A stretch of DNA of 64,000 nucleotides from Protopterus annectens (lineage: Eukaryota; Chordata; Ceratodontiformes; Protopteridae): assembly GCF_019279795.1 (NCBI RefSeq), contig NC_056744.1:901471404-901535403 (forward strand). The letters are read 5' to 3'. Shown one piece after another: positions 21,432 to 33,859 of this stretch (position 1 is its first letter; each line of letters begins with the position of its first letter). Under the pieces are notes generated by a model. It worked only from the letters and a program-made list of their open reading frames with translations. It ran no database searches and was not told the origin of the DNA. Position numbers and translations under genes: made by a program.

Positions 21432-22080
21432 GAAGGAACTGGAATCTGCTTCCTAGCGACATAACACTTACTACATCTCTGCCTCTCTTTAAACACAAAA
21501 TCAAAGATTACTTCCAAAGCCACTGGCTCTGTTCCTGTTCAAAACCTGACTAATCCTTTACCTCCTCTGCGCTTTCCTACTACTCTGCACTTTCCTACTA
21601 CTTTACTTTCCCTCTCTCTTTACTGTATCTGCTTCAGTCTACCTCCTTTTAGAGTATTTTGTTTCTTCTTTCCTCTATGCTAATCTCTCACAACTTTCCC
21701 TTCTCTTTTCTTATACTGCTTCCCTTCCTCCTCTCCTATTTTAGTGCTTCTCTTTCTCCTTCTGTTACTAAGATTACTTCTTTATAATATTATTAATCAA
21801 TTTTACTCTCTGTTTTGTGCCTTGTTCTTGATGTTATTTCAGCTACTTAATGTTATTTTTAGAAATGTGATCCTCTCTTTGTATCTATCTGTTATTGGGT
21901 ACTATATTTTTTATTTGTCTTTTCATCTATGATGATTTTGTCCATTTGCTTGTCTATTGTAATGTTTTTTGTTCAAATTTATGTGGAGCTTTTCTCCCCG
22001 GGCCCCTACTGAAAATAGAAATGTATCCAGCTAGACTAGCCCGGTCAACAAATGTAAAATAAATAATAAATAAATAAAAT
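19869..22080 (+). mobile_element. Jockey/L2/Rex-like LINE with long open RT frame
   Basis: This is a 5'-truncated non-LTR element with the best-preserved coding frame in the window, followed by a 3' UTR ending in GCTTTTCTCCCCGGG, CTGAAAATAG and an (AAAT)n-type tail at 22050-22080. A LINE tail of short tandem repeats instead of poly(A), with a YADD-type RT of this sequence, fits the CR1/L2/Rex group; I cannot choose the exact clade by eye. The same 3' end is found at 13002 (minus) and 44720 (plus), so the family has several copies here. Confidence 0.85.
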
Positions 22081-22662
22081 ATTACAGATCATATTTAAAT
22101 GTTGGAAAATTAAAAAGGGATGATGTGAGGAAATACTGAGTACTAATTTGGAAAATATCAAGAAAATTTATTTCAGTGCAACTCCTTGCAAAATATTTTG
22201 CAGTGTTTGGTTTGCTAAACAAAAGTGTTATTTAATTGAAAAAGAGAGTTCAGTTGCATTTTGAGGTTAAATTAAAATAATACCAATTACAGAAAGCCAA
22301 CGGGGTAGAAAATCATTACCAGAATGACATGTAAAATCAGACTTTCGCAAATTAAAATTGCTTTAGTCAACTCATCTAAAGCTGAGATAAGCACAACTGG
22401 GTAAAGTTAACATTCAATAGGCATGTCAGGAAGGGGTATTCTTTACATATTGTTTACAAAAGAAGACAAAAAAAAAAAAGAAGTGTTCATGCTAAAATTG
22501 CAATATGAATGTATTAAAGAGAGTGCTAGCTAGAGTCTGCACAGTATGTTTCAGGCTTCTGTATAAACCATGAGTAACATGTCATAATCAAAATAGACTG
22601 ACATTCTAAGAAGAGTTTCCCATGATGAGAGAAGTAATTTAGAGATACTTATAATGATGGCA

Positions 22663-22718
<56 letters not shown>

Positions 22719-23069
22719 TGGATGGAGGTAAACTTTCCATTTGTTTATTACTGGGAATAGCAGTTGGTGGAGAGAGTTAAGGTTAGCAAGCTAGATTTTA
22801 TGGCCCAGGGTTTGATACCCTCAGTATTCATTTACTGGCTAAGTGACCTTGAATAAATCTCTTAACCAGACAGTGCTTGCATTTGGGCTAGGTATGAGCA
22901 GCAAGTGATGAATGTTTTTGTTAATATTTTGCAAGACCACTGAACATACATTTGCTTAGACACTGTTCCTACAGTCCTGAGACAGAATTCTCTTAAACTC
23001 TTCAATTTTAGACATGAGTTGCTTTTAAATACTGGGATCAAGCTATTAACTAAAGTTTTACTTATGAAC
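22081..23069. other. Unassigned sequence with a (GT)n array
   Basis: AT-rich and without a recognised gene. A (GT)n microsatellite of about 54 bases lies at 22665-22718. Confidence 0.45.
22665..22718. repeat. (GT)n microsatellite
   Basis: About 27 uninterrupted GT units. Confidence 0.97.
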
Positions 23070-23503
23070 TTATAAGGCATCTGTCTCATATCATCTACTA
23101 ACAGGCGATCTCTGCTTGACTTATTAAGCCATGTCTGACCCAGTACTGTTAGAAATGCTACATTTAAAGAAATCCCAATCCCTCTGTACCACACACTCCA
23201 GAGACCTCAACCTCATTACCACAATCAACAGAACATGCTGGAGGAACAGGTTCTTAACCAAGAGACTGCCCATGCTCTGGAATAGACTTCCCATACATGT
23301 CAGAGCACCTCACTGGCACTCTTCAAGAAAAAGTTTGACATGTGGATGGGAAATAGAAAGTTTACCCTGAGGATCACTCCAGTGGCTCTACTTGATAGAG
23401 GCACTGGGAACTAATGTCAGGTGGCACGATGCCAGGGCACTTCTATGGGCTAGGCTTGTAAAGGCTCCAGGGCCATTAGCCTAGTACACACCTATGAACC
23501 TAT
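23070..23503 (+). mobile_element. CR1 3' fragment
   Basis: A 5'-truncated CR1 copy holding only the end of ORF2 and the terminus. The coding remnant begins with YHLLTGDLCL and continues as AMSDPVLLEMLHLKKSQSL, then DLNLITTINRTCWRNRFLTK and LPMLWNRLPIHV. The last part is frameshifted (SLALFKKKFDMWMGNR-like). The tail GGGCCATTAGCCTAGTACAC followed by CCTATGAACCTATAGG matches the other CR1 termini here. It closely resembles the 3' end of the element at 605-4556. Confidence 0.88.
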
Positions 23504-24680
23504 AGGGAACATACTAAGAATACTGCAGGTGTCAACCTTGCATGTCCTATACCAGTTTGGCATCATAGCATATACAGTTCCCTAAAACCACAGCAGAAAG
23601 AAACAATACTACACGGGTGTTTTACACTATTGCCCATAGCCTTGGGTCCTGGGTACCACTGATTGCAGATACATTGGCATAAACCCTCATTTGGTCCACA
23701 TGATCACAGATATATCAAACTGATAGCCTTTTAGTCTCTGTGACCTGCCAGGTGGTGTGCAGTAGCTGTAGTATCATCTATAATGTTTCTGGCACCACTC
23801 AGGCAGTTCCCAAGGTTCACACATATTGCACATATCTTACTTATACCAAGAGGACATCCTGGGTAGTTTTCTCAGGGTGCAAGGTGCAAACATAGGTGGG
23901 TATGGATGCCAGTATATGCAGCTAACATTCAAGCAAGCCACATATGGTGCTGTTACTTTTGTATGCAGTGGAACAGTGTCTGATCACCCCAATCCACACA
24001 CCAAGTCTGTGGCACAGAGGGCATATAATACAGGGCATACACAGACACTGAACATATTTTCTACTAACTTGATGCATCCAGTGCAATAATGCAGTATTCT
24101 TCAGCCATATATTTGTAGGTTGTACAATGTTGCATAACAAGGCTGTGCTGAAACAGCAACATTATGAGGCCAGCTATCTCTTTACAACCCACTGTAATTG
24201 CTGGATCACAGCCTTGACAAAGATGCAGCATTCAGTCCACAACTATAGACCATGATACAGACAGCATGGAAGAAAATGATGCATACATTATCACACTACA
24301 TATATATGGCAGTGCTTGGACTTTATCAGGTATTTAGCTTAATCACATAGAGTAGGAGGTGAGCAGGACACAGTTATCATCATCTGCACAGGTGGGGAGG
24401 AAACTGTAACAGGTGGCAGCAATTCTATCATATTGGCCAGGGTGATGGGAGGTAGATATGACAGCCAGACAGTCTGGTAGTAAGTTGGCGGAAGTCAGGA
24501 ATCACATCCTTCAGGGTGTAGCTCCCAGGCTGCAAACATTGGCAATGTTTACAATGGTGGTCTGTGGTCTCATGTCTCAATACAGTTGATGATCATGATG
24601 ACAACTACTGCAACTTGATAGCTATCCCATGTCAGGCATCAACAGATGTATGGTATTCATGACCCACATGACAGACACAT
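23504..24680. other. Unassigned sequence
   Basis: No gene or known repeat recognised. A few open frames of 70-90 codons on either strand match nothing familiar. Confidence 0.35.
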
Positions 24681-24983
24681 ATACCTCTCAACCTCTTAGT
24701 ATAAGAAAGCTGGACAATGTCAAAAATAATGGGGGGAACAAAGGCCCAAAAATAAGGAAAAATGTTAAATATTCCTGTTATAAATTTAAATTGCTAGAAT
24801 AAAAGGTGTTGTATTAGCATGCATTTTATGAAGGACATGAAATCTGAAACTTAAATATCTGCCATTATTTAGTGACTTCAATCCCCAATGATTTGCCGCA
24901 AAAAACTCAAATTATGAGGAACAGACCAAAACTATGAGACAGAAATCTGTCATTCCTAGAAAACCTGGATAGTTGAGAGGTAT
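24681..24983 (-). mobile_element. MITE-like repeat, about 300 bp, copy 2
   Basis: It has perfect 12-bp terminal inverted repeats, ATACCTCTCAAC and GTTGAGAGGTAT. The interior is the reverse complement of the copies at 13597 and 47459: TGACTTCAATCCCC, then AGGAACAGACCAAAACTATG, and a TTATTTTTGGGCC-like block. No coding capacity. This is the best-preserved copy of its termini in the window. Confidence 0.8.
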
Positions 24984-25560
24984 GCAGCCATGAGTAAGCA
25001 TGATGCTGCATCTGCTCAAAGGATATTGTTCATGTAGAACTACAGATCCAGAGTGTATGATCTTATGAGGTGTCCCTGAGTGAGACCTGAGAATTGCTAG
25101 TGTCCAATAACTGGAGACTAACTACAGTAATGAGTAGTGTACTATGTGGCCAGATCTCACAGTCATGCCATGTTAGAAAATGTGTTGTCTGGGTATGCTT
25201 GACCTGTGATCAGTCATCTTATTTCTGGACCCTCCCACAGCCATGGACAACATGACCTGCAGAGGCAAGCTAGAAGATAGTTATCATCTCCCCTAGATAC
25301 ATCAGTGGATGCAATGTTATCCACATTTTTTATCTGAACAGCATGGTCTGCTGTCTGCCCCTGAATACCATGTCACTGTGCATTTGCTGCAGGTCATCCC
25401 ACAGGGAATGCAGGTGTTGGGTGTTATCACACTGGCCACACAGCACACTCACCATCTCTGCAATGCTGAAAGTAGCAGCTGTCTGTGATTGGATAACTGA
25501 CTTGCACATGAATCGATTAATGCCAAACATTTTACTCAGGTCAGGGACAGACCTGGAGTT

Positions 25561-25596
<36 letters not shown>

Positions 25597-26580
25597 CAGA
25601 CCACAATGCCACTTACCTATTGGACATACACACTTGGTAGAGGTACTACAGGTCACAGATGTTGTCTGGGCTGCAGACTCCTGTGTAGCCTTGGTGGGCT
25701 CATAGTTACAGGAAGCTTGCCAAACAGTGGTGAGGTTACAGCTTCAGCCTGTACCTCCACAGGATTCTCATATGTGGGGTATACATGTGAGCTCTCCAAT
25801 GATACTGTTGCTGATGGTGCCACTATGTCATCAGACTATACCATGTGCACATTGTCATCATCACTGTCATCTGCCACAGGTGAACTGCTGACATGAAGCA
25901 TGTGTTGTCCCATTATGTCTGAGCTTCTACCAGTAGAACATATGAAAGCAAAAAGACAAGATGCATGTATCAGCACTGAAACACAGGCCTGAATACCCTT
26001 CTGTAACAGTCTTACTGGTAGAAGGTAAATCTATGAATAGCATATTGGTTTATACATACTTCCTTGTACAGGGTGTTTTGCAGCCCAGGGGTACCTGGAA
26101 GACAGATATGCAGAAAAATCTTGCTGAATAAATTCTGCCTCAGATATAGCACTCTGTACAATATGGTAATGTAACAAACTATTACTAACCTAATGCATCA
26201 CCTATAAACACTTGTATAGTTGCCTCACACCTAGTTCTCACATCCAAACCACTACTGAGTATGAGGATCTACTCATCCTTCCCAGACAGGGACACCAGGA
26301 ACCCCTCCACCTCTGTGAGATATTTCTGTATTAGAGTCCACCACCTAGGATCGGCATGTCTTTGAACGTGACCTCCACCATGTTCTTAACATGCAATGTC
26401 ATATTAGATACCCTTTGTTGAACCTGATGTGTGTGGAATCTTATTACGGCAGCTCACATTATTGATCACCTGCACCACTTCCTGAGCCATCTTGTACTAA
26501 TAAACTTTGCCTATATTACCTTTGGCTGGAAAGTGCATTTCGTTTGTGCAGAGAGCTGCATTAATACCTCAGTGTCCTAA
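24984..26580. other. Unassigned sequence with an (ATG)n array
   Basis: Twelve ATG units lie at 25561-25596 and create artificial poly-Met and poly-His open frames. Outside that I recognise no gene. Confidence 0.4.
25561..25596. repeat. (ATG)12 microsatellite
   Basis: Twelve perfect ATG units (CAT on the other strand). Confidence 0.97.
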
Positions 26581-26658
26581 GTGGGGAAATTTTCCAGCTG
26601 TTATCTCTCTTTTGGACCCATGACAAGACATGTACACTTATCAGTAGCACAGATTAGT

Positions 26659-26662
<4 letters not shown>

Positions 26663-26743
<81 letters not shown>

Positions 26744-26779
26744 TGTGTGTGTGTGTGTGTGTGTGTCTGTGTGTGTGTG
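26663..26779. repeat. (GT)n microsatellite
   Basis: About 117 bases of GT with two single-base interruptions (GCTT near 26741 and GTCT near 26766). Confidence 0.97.
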
Positions 26780-29000
26780 GGGCTGAGCATAAATATTCCA
26801 TATTTCTGTTTGCTGCTCTATTCCACATTTGCTGGACATTTATCTGTCCCTTCTTGTGCTTTATAATATTCACCCTTTCCTATACAAAGCAGCAAAGGTC
26901 ATTTTATCACAACATACCATCCAGCATCAGGCTTTATATTCCTCTGCACACACTGCCCCACCACCCAATATGCATTGCCATGACTCTATGTAAAGGGGTT
27001 ATCATGTCCAGTGTGGCATGTCCTGCTGTATTTGCACATAACACCCAGTATGCCTGCTCACAGATGGACATCATTACACTGTGTTCCCACAACCACATAC
27101 ACCACTTCTTCTATGTTGCTGCGCCTGTCATCCCCCACTAGTGTTGATTACACTGTAAAGAACTTTAGCAATTACCCTGCTTATTTTGAAGTTATGTGTC
27201 TTACTCTGTAAATGATGATTCTGTAGTCTCTTGTCCTAATGTGGGCTTGTGTTGTATGGGATCCCCACTTTATATCATGCTAGTAAGAATCTGTTAGCTT
27301 ACCTGCTGTGTTAATGAGAGAAATTAGAGTGGCTGTGTCTGAATCATTACCTTCATGCAACATGCTATCTGTCCTATGAAGTGCTATCCTGCTTGTCCCT
27401 CCTCATAACAAGGCTTGGGACACGTGCATGCTATGCCAATGCACAGAACAATGGCTCTGCCAAACACAGGCTTTCTGAAATGCCCCACTGCTATGCTATA
27501 ATGTGCCCCACATGCCATTTGAAACTGCGTGTATGTGCATGCATAATGATACCATTTTTCTCCTCAAGTCATGCTGTGTGAGTGAATATGGCTTCCTCAT
27601 TTGCTAGCAATTGGTGGGCTCCTGACTGGTATCCAAAATAAGAGCAAGATTTTCCATAGAGATTTTTAGGAACATTTACTGTACCAGTATGATGTTCTTT
27701 ATACAGGATGGATGCTTGGCATGAGTTGCCAGGATGCTGAGTAATGCCGCTGGCATCATCCATTTTGGTGAGCAGTGCAGGCATCATTACAGGCAGAGAT
27801 TTCCTGTTTCATTTACATATGCAGCAGTGTGCTAAGATCCTCCTACTTTGTTTTGCAGTAGCTGAGAAATGATACGTCAACATGGGGAATATCACAGGAG
27901 GCAAGGGTACTTCTCCCAGCAGGAGTGTGCATGCCATCTGCTGTACTGTATTGTTTGGTAGCAATTTTATGTAAAGCATATTTGTATACTGATATATTCT
28001 TTTTTGCTGTCTTCCTTTTGCATGTCTATCTGAGGTTGTAATAGAAAATCAGCAGAGGTCACCTCAGCTTATGCTAGCTGATGCCTGTGGTGCCAGTTCA
28101 TCAAAGGTCACCAGGCCTACCTGTCATGTGACCTGGAGGGTTCACTGGTGGCCTTTGTGGTTAGTTCCCAGAGGAGGATGGAGGCTTCTTTTTTGATAAT
28201 GGCCATAGGGGTCCCTATGGCTTTCTAGTCACAGATGTTAAGGCTGGCATCATCTGAGGTGTGTTGACAGCTGGACATCCACCTTATTGCAATGAATTAC
28301 CTCCTGGCTTGAGAGCATGTGACAATGGACTAACAGTTCCCAACTATGGAAATACAGCCTTCACATGATGTTAGCAATGGATGAGACTGATGGACATGTT
28401 GGTTAACCTCTCAGCTAGGATGACATCAATCATGTACTGCACCATATCCCTTACCCTTTATCCTGGTGTTCCCTGTCTTTTTTGTCATTTTACATATGTT
28501 GTTTGTTGTCTAGTCCTCCCACTACTAGGTGTCTCCCTCTGGTTGTCTCTGTCTATCCACTGTTGTCCTTATCTGTGGTGTCAATACCACCCTTCTCTGT
28601 CTATATGTCTGTCTGACTGTCTATCTGTGCCTGCATTTTAAGTTTGTTTGGATATCACTGCAACCTTCTATTATTCCTGTATCCCTTCGCCAGCCATTCC
28701 TCATTACTTGTCAAATGAAGTTTAATTTTTGTATATAAAAATGTGAATCTCTCCCACCAAAAACAAAAACAAAAAATTCTTTCTTCTACTAACCTTTCAT
28801 TCATTAACCCCTTCTATCTGGAGCTGCTCAGGAATGCTGACTGCTTACTTCCAGCATAAGAACAATAGTGCAGCCTGACTAATCTTCAGAGAATCCATTT
28901 CTAATACTATACAGAAAACAAATGCTCATAACTCTTTAACCATAACAGTGAAATAAAAATGTAAATGTGAAAGTTCTTCGGCAGGCACAGATCTGCACAG
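26780..29000. other. Unassigned sequence
   Basis: About 2.2 kb with no recognised gene, RNA or repeat family. The open frames are short. Confidence 0.35.
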
Positions 29001-29770
29001 TAGTGTAAATATTGATAGCACAAATCTAAGCCATGGTTTAATATTTGACAATGAATTACAGATATTATGTTTATTTTTTGCAAATTTAGTAAAACAAATC
29101 ACGATATCTCAGTGAATGAATTATGTAGACCCATATAATTTGTGTGAATGCCAGATTTAAAATGATATCTTAACTGGTATTGTGTAATGCTCCTTTACTG
29201 GAATATTTACAGAAATATAACATATATCACATTTCCCATAATCTGACAATTAAAGAAACCATAATATCTCATCACCTGTAACAGACAGAGGCTATATATT
29301 AGGGTACAAGTTGTGTGGATCAATATTTTCAAAATAATCCATCATGTGTGTTGTCCTCATATATTCTTTTCCATAATGTGTCACAGATAAGCATTTTTTT
29401 TGTAGAAATTGGTCTGTGCAGATCTTTTCTTGTCACCATTCACACTCTAGTGATAAGCAAAATGTGATCAGGAACCAGACAGCATACCAGCATACCTCCA
29501 AACTTCTTACTAGTTTACCTGGTTTTGATAAACTGAGACACTCTAATGTGTGGCATTATTGACTGATCGTGAAAATGAATTTTGCAACACAGAGCAAAGC
29601 AATTTATGAGGGCAGGCAGCAGATCAAGTGTATAAGAAACTGTAATGCTTACAATTTTTTAATCACTGTAACATAGCATGAATTTCCTGAGAAGCACACT
29701 TTTAACACAACACAGACATCAGTTTACATTTTTTTGCAAATATTATAAGCAAGATATTATGATATCTGGA
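29001..29770. repeat. Possible degenerate tandem repeat around an L1 insertion
   Basis: Words such as TGTGGCATTATTGACTGA and CATAATATCTCATC recur here at irregular spacing and again beyond the L1 at 33860-34150 (TGTGGCATTATTAACTGA, GGGCATTACTGACTTACC). This suggests an old repeat array into which the L1 inserted. The period cannot be fixed by eye. Confidence 0.4.
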
Positions 29771-29997
29771 ATTATTTTTTTCTCCAAATATTTTTATTAA
29801 ATTTAAACACATGAAAATATTGCAAACAGTCTAATATAAGTTTTGAATAAATAATTATATACAATATTTACATTTGGCCTAACATAAGAAATATTTCACA
29901 AGAAAGAAATAATAAAACTATTCATTTACTAATATGCATTCAGAATATTTAAATAACATTCAGTAAAAAATTGTAAGGAATGAGATGTTTTAAGAGT

Positions 29998-31440
29998 TTA
30001 TATTAAACCAAGAACTTTGATCCAAGGATTATCAGGCCATTTCTTGAGGTAAATTCTTGTTTCCTTTACTTTTATTTCTGTGAGAGCTGAATCTTCCAAT
30101 AATAATAAAAACTCTTCAAATGTGGGTGGTGCAGATGATTTCCATTTTCTAATTAAACATTTTCTAGCCACTACTAAAATAGTCAAGAGGAGATAACAGT
30201 TGTTTCTCATCATATAATTCATGACATTTGCATTCAATAGAATTAGGGGTTTGGGTAAAGTAAATGTATCTGAAAATAAAGCTTGACAGAATATACCTTT
30301 GACAGCCCAATAATTATTAATTTTATTACAGCCATAAATAATGTGTCCACAATCAGCTGAACATTCCATATAACATCTCCAACAAACAGTGGCATATTAT
30401 TGTATTTTAGCAACTTTGTTGGGAGTATAAAAAGCTCTGTGTAAGAATTTCCATGTAAAGACTTTCCACATTTGTAGATTGGAAGTTAATTTCACAGAGT
30501 ATAATAGATTGGATTTGATTTTTGGGGATAAATTTAAAATTTGACCTTTATCAATAAATTTCAAGAATTTTTGTTTGGGTATACCTTTATAGTTTATTAG
30601 AATTTTCTAAACATTGGAGATTAAGTTAGGCCAATTCAAATTGTTGTCTATCAGATTTTGAATATGAAAAATCATCTTAGGTTTAGTTTTAAATGAAGAG
30701 TTATCTATTATTCAGCAAAGGTCTTGAGCATGAGAAAGACTACTATTTAAAATAATCCAATCAGAGTCTGAGATATTATAAATATTTTTTATTTCATAAA
30801 TCTGTAATACTGTTAAATCTTTTATTCAATGTAGCCAACAAATTAATTGTTTTGAATCCCAGTCTTGAAAGACATTTTTGTGAATTCTGTTGGTATAATT
30901 TTTAGTAATTCTGAAGGAAATTAATAGATCCCACCAGAGTTTTATATCTAGATTTGAGTTTATAAATGTTCTGATATTGCTATAAATATAATTTATTATG
31001 TTTACTTTGGCAGGTTTTGCAATATTATATTGTAAATTAATGCCAAGTATATACCATAGATTGACATTTTGATTATCTACTAAGAGATTATCAGATCATT
31101 TGTTTTCATTTAAGAAAATGATTGTGTGAAGGGATTTCCATGCAGATGAGAAATTAGGATCCAACCAATTAATGGCTAATTTGAGAATGGAAGCCTTACT
31201 ATAGGAATCAAGATCTGGAAAGTTTATTCCCCCTGGTTCCCATGTTCTAATGTAATGATAAAGTGCAATTCTATTTCTTTTTGGAAACCATAAGAAATTT
31301 AGTAAGATTTTGTTAAAGTCATTTAATATCTTTTGATTTGGAGGTATAGGAATGGCTTGGACAATATAATTTATCTTTGGGAGTAAGGTCATCTTTATTA
31401 ATTGTAGTCTGACATCAAAATTTAAACCAATTTGTTCCAT
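29998..31440 (-). pseudogene. L1 ORF2 thumb and Cys-rich C-terminus, copy A
   Basis: 31096-31440 encodes LLPKINYIVQAIPIPPNQK, FNKILLNFLWFPKRNRIAL and WEPGGINFPDL, the L1 thumb region. The region between is broken. 29998-30369 encodes the C-terminal end, preceded by CWRC and containing CGHIIYGCNK, which fits the L1 C-terminal Cys/His motif. It finishes KKWPDNPWIKVLGLI before the 3' UTR. Confidence 0.82.
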
Positions 31441-32480
31441 TTTGATATTAGTGATTTTATAGTAGATAAAGTATTCATATAATTTGTGGTTACAGTTGTA
31501 TTTATGTTATCACATAAGGTAATTCCTAAGTAATTTATGGTTGATACTAATGTGCCAATTATGTGATTTGGGTTAAAATGTGTGTTATGTTTACTATTTA
31601 ATATCATATATCTGGATTTTTTTACTTATTCTTAAACTTGAATTAAGATAAAATTTAGCAGTTTGTAAATCTAATTCTTTGAGAGAATCTTCTGAAACTT
31701 CCAAAGTTAGAAGAATGTCATCTGCAAAAAAACATGATTTTAGAGTTGAATTGTCCATGAATTTTAATACCAGTTATTTTTGGTGATTGACTGATAGTGA
31801 TTGCAAATATTTCAATGGCTAAAGCAAAAAGAATAGGAGATAAAGGACAGCCCTGCTTAGTTCCTTTGTTAATTTTTATGGCTTCCGAAGTAAATGGGCC
31901 AAGTTTTACATAAGCATGATTGTTACTATATAGACTTTTTATGAGATGTATAAATATGGAGGGAAAAAAATTCTAGTGGTTTAAAAATAAAGTTCCACTG
32001 TAACATGTCAAAAGACTTTTCGATATCAAGGGCAATTAAAAGAGCCTCTTGATTATCTCTATTAATAACATCGATAAGAGTGAGAATCCTTTAAATGTTG
32101 TCATATGTTTGTTGTAAATGAAGCCTGTTTGATCTTCATGTATAATGATTAAGGATTTCTTGATCCTATTTACTAAGATGGATATAAAGACTTTATAATT
32201 AAGAAGTGAAATAGGTCTATATGAGCTACACAAAGTTGAATTTTTATTTTCTTTTAAGATAGGGGGAATTAGAAAATATCTCCAAGAGGGAGGAACCGCA
32301 TGTTGAGAATGAATTACCATTAAGAACATTGTGAATTAAAGTTAAGGCAAGAGATGGTAATTTATATATTTCATTTATGATTCCACTTTCTATTTCAGGA
32401 GCTTTATTATTTTTGCTTTGCTTGATTTTATCAACTATCTCTTTTAGTGAAATTTGTTGTTGTAAGTCTAATTTTATTTT
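31422..32480 (-). pseudogene. L1 ORF2 reverse transcriptase, copy A
   Basis: Minus-strand RT blocks: WRYFLIPPILKENKNSTLCS and YRPISLLNYKVF (32036-32329), HEDQTGFIYNKH, LIALDIEKSFDMLQW (first catalytic Asp, frameshifted), KGTKQGCPLSPILFALAIEIF, then FADDILL near 31720. At the FADD codons copy A has seven Ts where the frame needs six; copy B has six. The slip therefore lies inside the active-site motif and is private to copy A. Confidence 0.85.
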
Positions 32481-33148
32481 CTTTGGTAATTTGTTTATAT
32501 TAGATCAGTTTATATCTAGGTCTATAAAATTTGAGTTAAGAGGAATATTGGTTTGAAGATCAGAATAATGATGATGTTTAAAAGCCTCAAGGATATCACT
32601 AATATCTGAAACTACTCTATTATTTTTACCCTTATGTATAATATTTGTGACATTATTTTCAGTGGATTTTTTTTTTATTCTCATTGATAAATTATGTAAA
32701 TGTTTAGGAGAATCGAATATGACTTAATTTTCAGTTTTTCTAAAGCTATATTAGTCTTATGTGTTAATATTTCATTATATTTTTATTTAGCTGATCTATT
32801 CCTTTTTTCTTTGTGGAAGCATCAATGGAATCGTCTAAGTTTAAATCAGTTAATTGTTTTTGTATATTCTGCAGTTCTGATTCCTATTCTTTGGTTTTGT
32901 TTTTGTACCATGAAAGAGTTTTGCTATATAAACAGGCCTTTAATGTATCCCATAAAATTACTGTATTTGTATCTTCTAAGTGATTAGCTTCTAGAAAATG
33001 TTTTATTTCTGAGTGTAGCTATGATTTGAATTGTTTTAAGTTAATAATGTAGGCAGGAATTCTAGTTGAGTTTAGTTTTTTAAAGTCGGATTCCATTTTA
33101 AGAATAAGAGAATTGTGATCCGAAAAATGACATGGGAGAATGGTAAAA

Positions 33149-33173
33149 TTAATTACTTTCGTATTTAGATTTT

Positions 33174-33272
<99 letters not shown>

Positions 33273-33850
33273 ATTATATATATATGTATGTATATATAAA
33301 GTTTGTTGATTCTAGTCTGAGTATTGAATATATAATCTCTATGTGAATATGATAAAGGGGTATTTTCATTATAAACAAAGGTGTCAATTAAATTTAAGTT
33401 ACTCGTCAAATTTTTAAGAACTTTCCCTGTTGGAGATAGATGAATAGGTCTACTGTTTGTGGTCTCAGAATTATCTGTAATGCATATAAAATCTCCACCC
33501 AACATTAGAAACCTTTTTTGAACTCTGTTGATAAGATTTATATGTTTTATCACTGTTACCATACCTATACCTGGAATCCAGTAAATGTTAACTAAAGTCC
33601 AAATTCTATTATTATATTTTATTATTACTATTGTTAGTAGGCCTTCCTTGTCTTCATATTTAAATTATGATTTGAGGCATAGTGATGTTTTTTTCCCATA
33701 ATATAATGGTACCTCTTGTTTTTTTCTTATAGGGTGAGTGAGATAATAATAACTGATTTGCAATAATTTCCTTTGAATTAGGACAAAAAACAACAAATGT
33801 GTGAAAGGCATGCAGGACTTCCCATGACCAGTTTTGAAAAGTAACAATAC
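33149..33850 (-). pseudogene. L1 ORF2 endonuclease fragment, copy A, with (TA)n insertion
   Basis: A minus-strand fragment: HAFHTF, a frameshifted RGTIILWEKNITMPQ-like segment, LVNIYWIPGIG, then the MLGGDF motif, LNLIDTF, YSHRDYIFNTQTRINK and, after a (TA)n insertion, FSDHN near 33120. In the ORF the microsatellite translates as alternating Ile-Tyr and creates no stop. The GGDFN motif reads GGDFI here, whereas copy B keeps Asn. Confidence 0.8.
33177..33298. repeat. (TA)n array inside L1 endonuclease, copy A
   Basis: About 90 bases of pure TA followed by interrupted TA to 33298. The homologous array in copy B is shorter. Confidence 0.95.
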
Positions 33851-33859
33851 AGGAAATAT

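Larger units (their letters stand above)
29776..33850 (-). mobile_element. L1-type LINE, copy A, minus strand, 5'-truncated
   Basis: On the minus strand the order is endonuclease (from about 33830), RT, thumb and a Cys-rich C-terminus (near 30370), then a 3' UTR ending in AATAAAAATATTTGGAG and a short A run at 29776-29783. That poly(A)-type end, the GGDF endonuclease motif and the FADD RT motif identify an L1-like element. The 5' end lies inside the endonuclease, so ORF1 and the N-terminal catalytic residues are missing. Frameshifts and stops are scattered throughout. From 30064 onward this copy is part of the tandem duplication, and copy B begins at 37045. Confidence 0.88.

Noticed and set aside
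25330-25656. 108-codon minus-strand frame with a poly-His run
   Set aside because: The poly-His comes from (ATG)12. I find no recognisable domain in the remainder, so a transposon or host gene origin is unsupported.
26581-27141. 186-codon plus-strand frame
   Set aside because: It is held open by the (GT)n array, and the flanking residues match no family I know.
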